A stretch of DNA of 23,238 nt, taken from NCBI GenBank assembly GCA_019414725.1, contig DXLM01000049.1, forward strand, positions 1 to 23,238, in the 5' to 3' direction. Source of the DNA: Bacteroides sp. Lineage in GTDB: Bacteria > Bacteroidota > Bacteroidia > Bacteroidales > Bacteroidaceae. Made by a program: the position numbers and the translations under genes. A model generated the notes under the pieces. It was not told the DNA's origin. It did no database searches and worked only from the letters and a program-made list of their open reading frames with translations. Below, one piece after another: positions 23,144 through 23,238 of the stretch; position 1 is the first letter of the stretch; each line of letters opens with the position of its first letter.

Positions 23144-23238
23144 TCGGCATCGACTCGTCGAAGGGCACTCTTCAGAAGGGCAAGAGCCGGCGGCGTTTTT
23201 TCTGCCCTCATGCAAAAAAAGAAAGCCCCGCGGCACTT

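Overview
The window looks like a chromosomal segment from a gut Bacteroidaceae (Bacteroides or Phocaeicola). Three things point there: promoters of the TTTG-N20-TAnnTTTG type, an ECF sigma factor and FecR anti-sigma pair of the Bacteroides kind, and several GH92 alpha-mannosidases with Bacteroides-like lipoprotein signals. I see no insertion sequence, tRNA, rRNA operon, CRISPR array or phage gene. The species cannot be fixed from sequence reading alone.

Layout. (1) 1-660: an ssrA tmRNA on the + strand with its promoter and terminator, then a terminator that closes the biotin operon. (2) 685-6746, minus strand: a compact biotin synthesis operon, transcribed orf144-bioB-bioA-bioF-bioG-bioC-bioD. 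It covers pimeloyl-ACP synthesis (BioC, BioG) and ring assembly (BioF, BioA, BioD, BioB). The unrecognised 144-codon leading ORF ends inside a strong terminator hairpin 24 bases before bioB, an attenuator-like layout. An array of four short repeats lies between bioF and bioG. (3) 7017-8387, plus strand: a degenerate aspartokinase-like protein with C-terminal ACT domains that has lost the catalytic motifs. (4) 8591-22268: a mannoside-degradation region. An ECF sigma factor (minus) diverges from a GH92 gene; then come FecR-GH92-GH92, and a second unit of transporter, GH130 phosphorylase and GH92. (5) 22351-22995, minus: a MarC-family membrane protein. The last 100 bases turn abruptly GC-rich.

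How the genes fit together. Four exported GH92 enzymes would strip alpha-linked mannose from host N-glycans or yeast mannoprotein in the periplasm or at the cell surface. The remaining Man-beta-1,4-GlcNAc-type core would be imported by an AmpG-like MFS transporter and phosphorolysed in the cytoplasm by the GH130 enzyme to mannose-1-phosphate. No SusC/SusD pair is in the window, so glycan capture must be encoded elsewhere.

The most interesting items are the attenuator-like junction in front of bioB, the 22-bp periodic array between bioF and bioG, a two-part promoter element shared exactly by the first GH92 gene and fecR (candidate target of the local ECF sigma factor), the pseudo-aspartokinase, and a short upstream ORF overlapping a stem-loop in the leader of the transporter operon.
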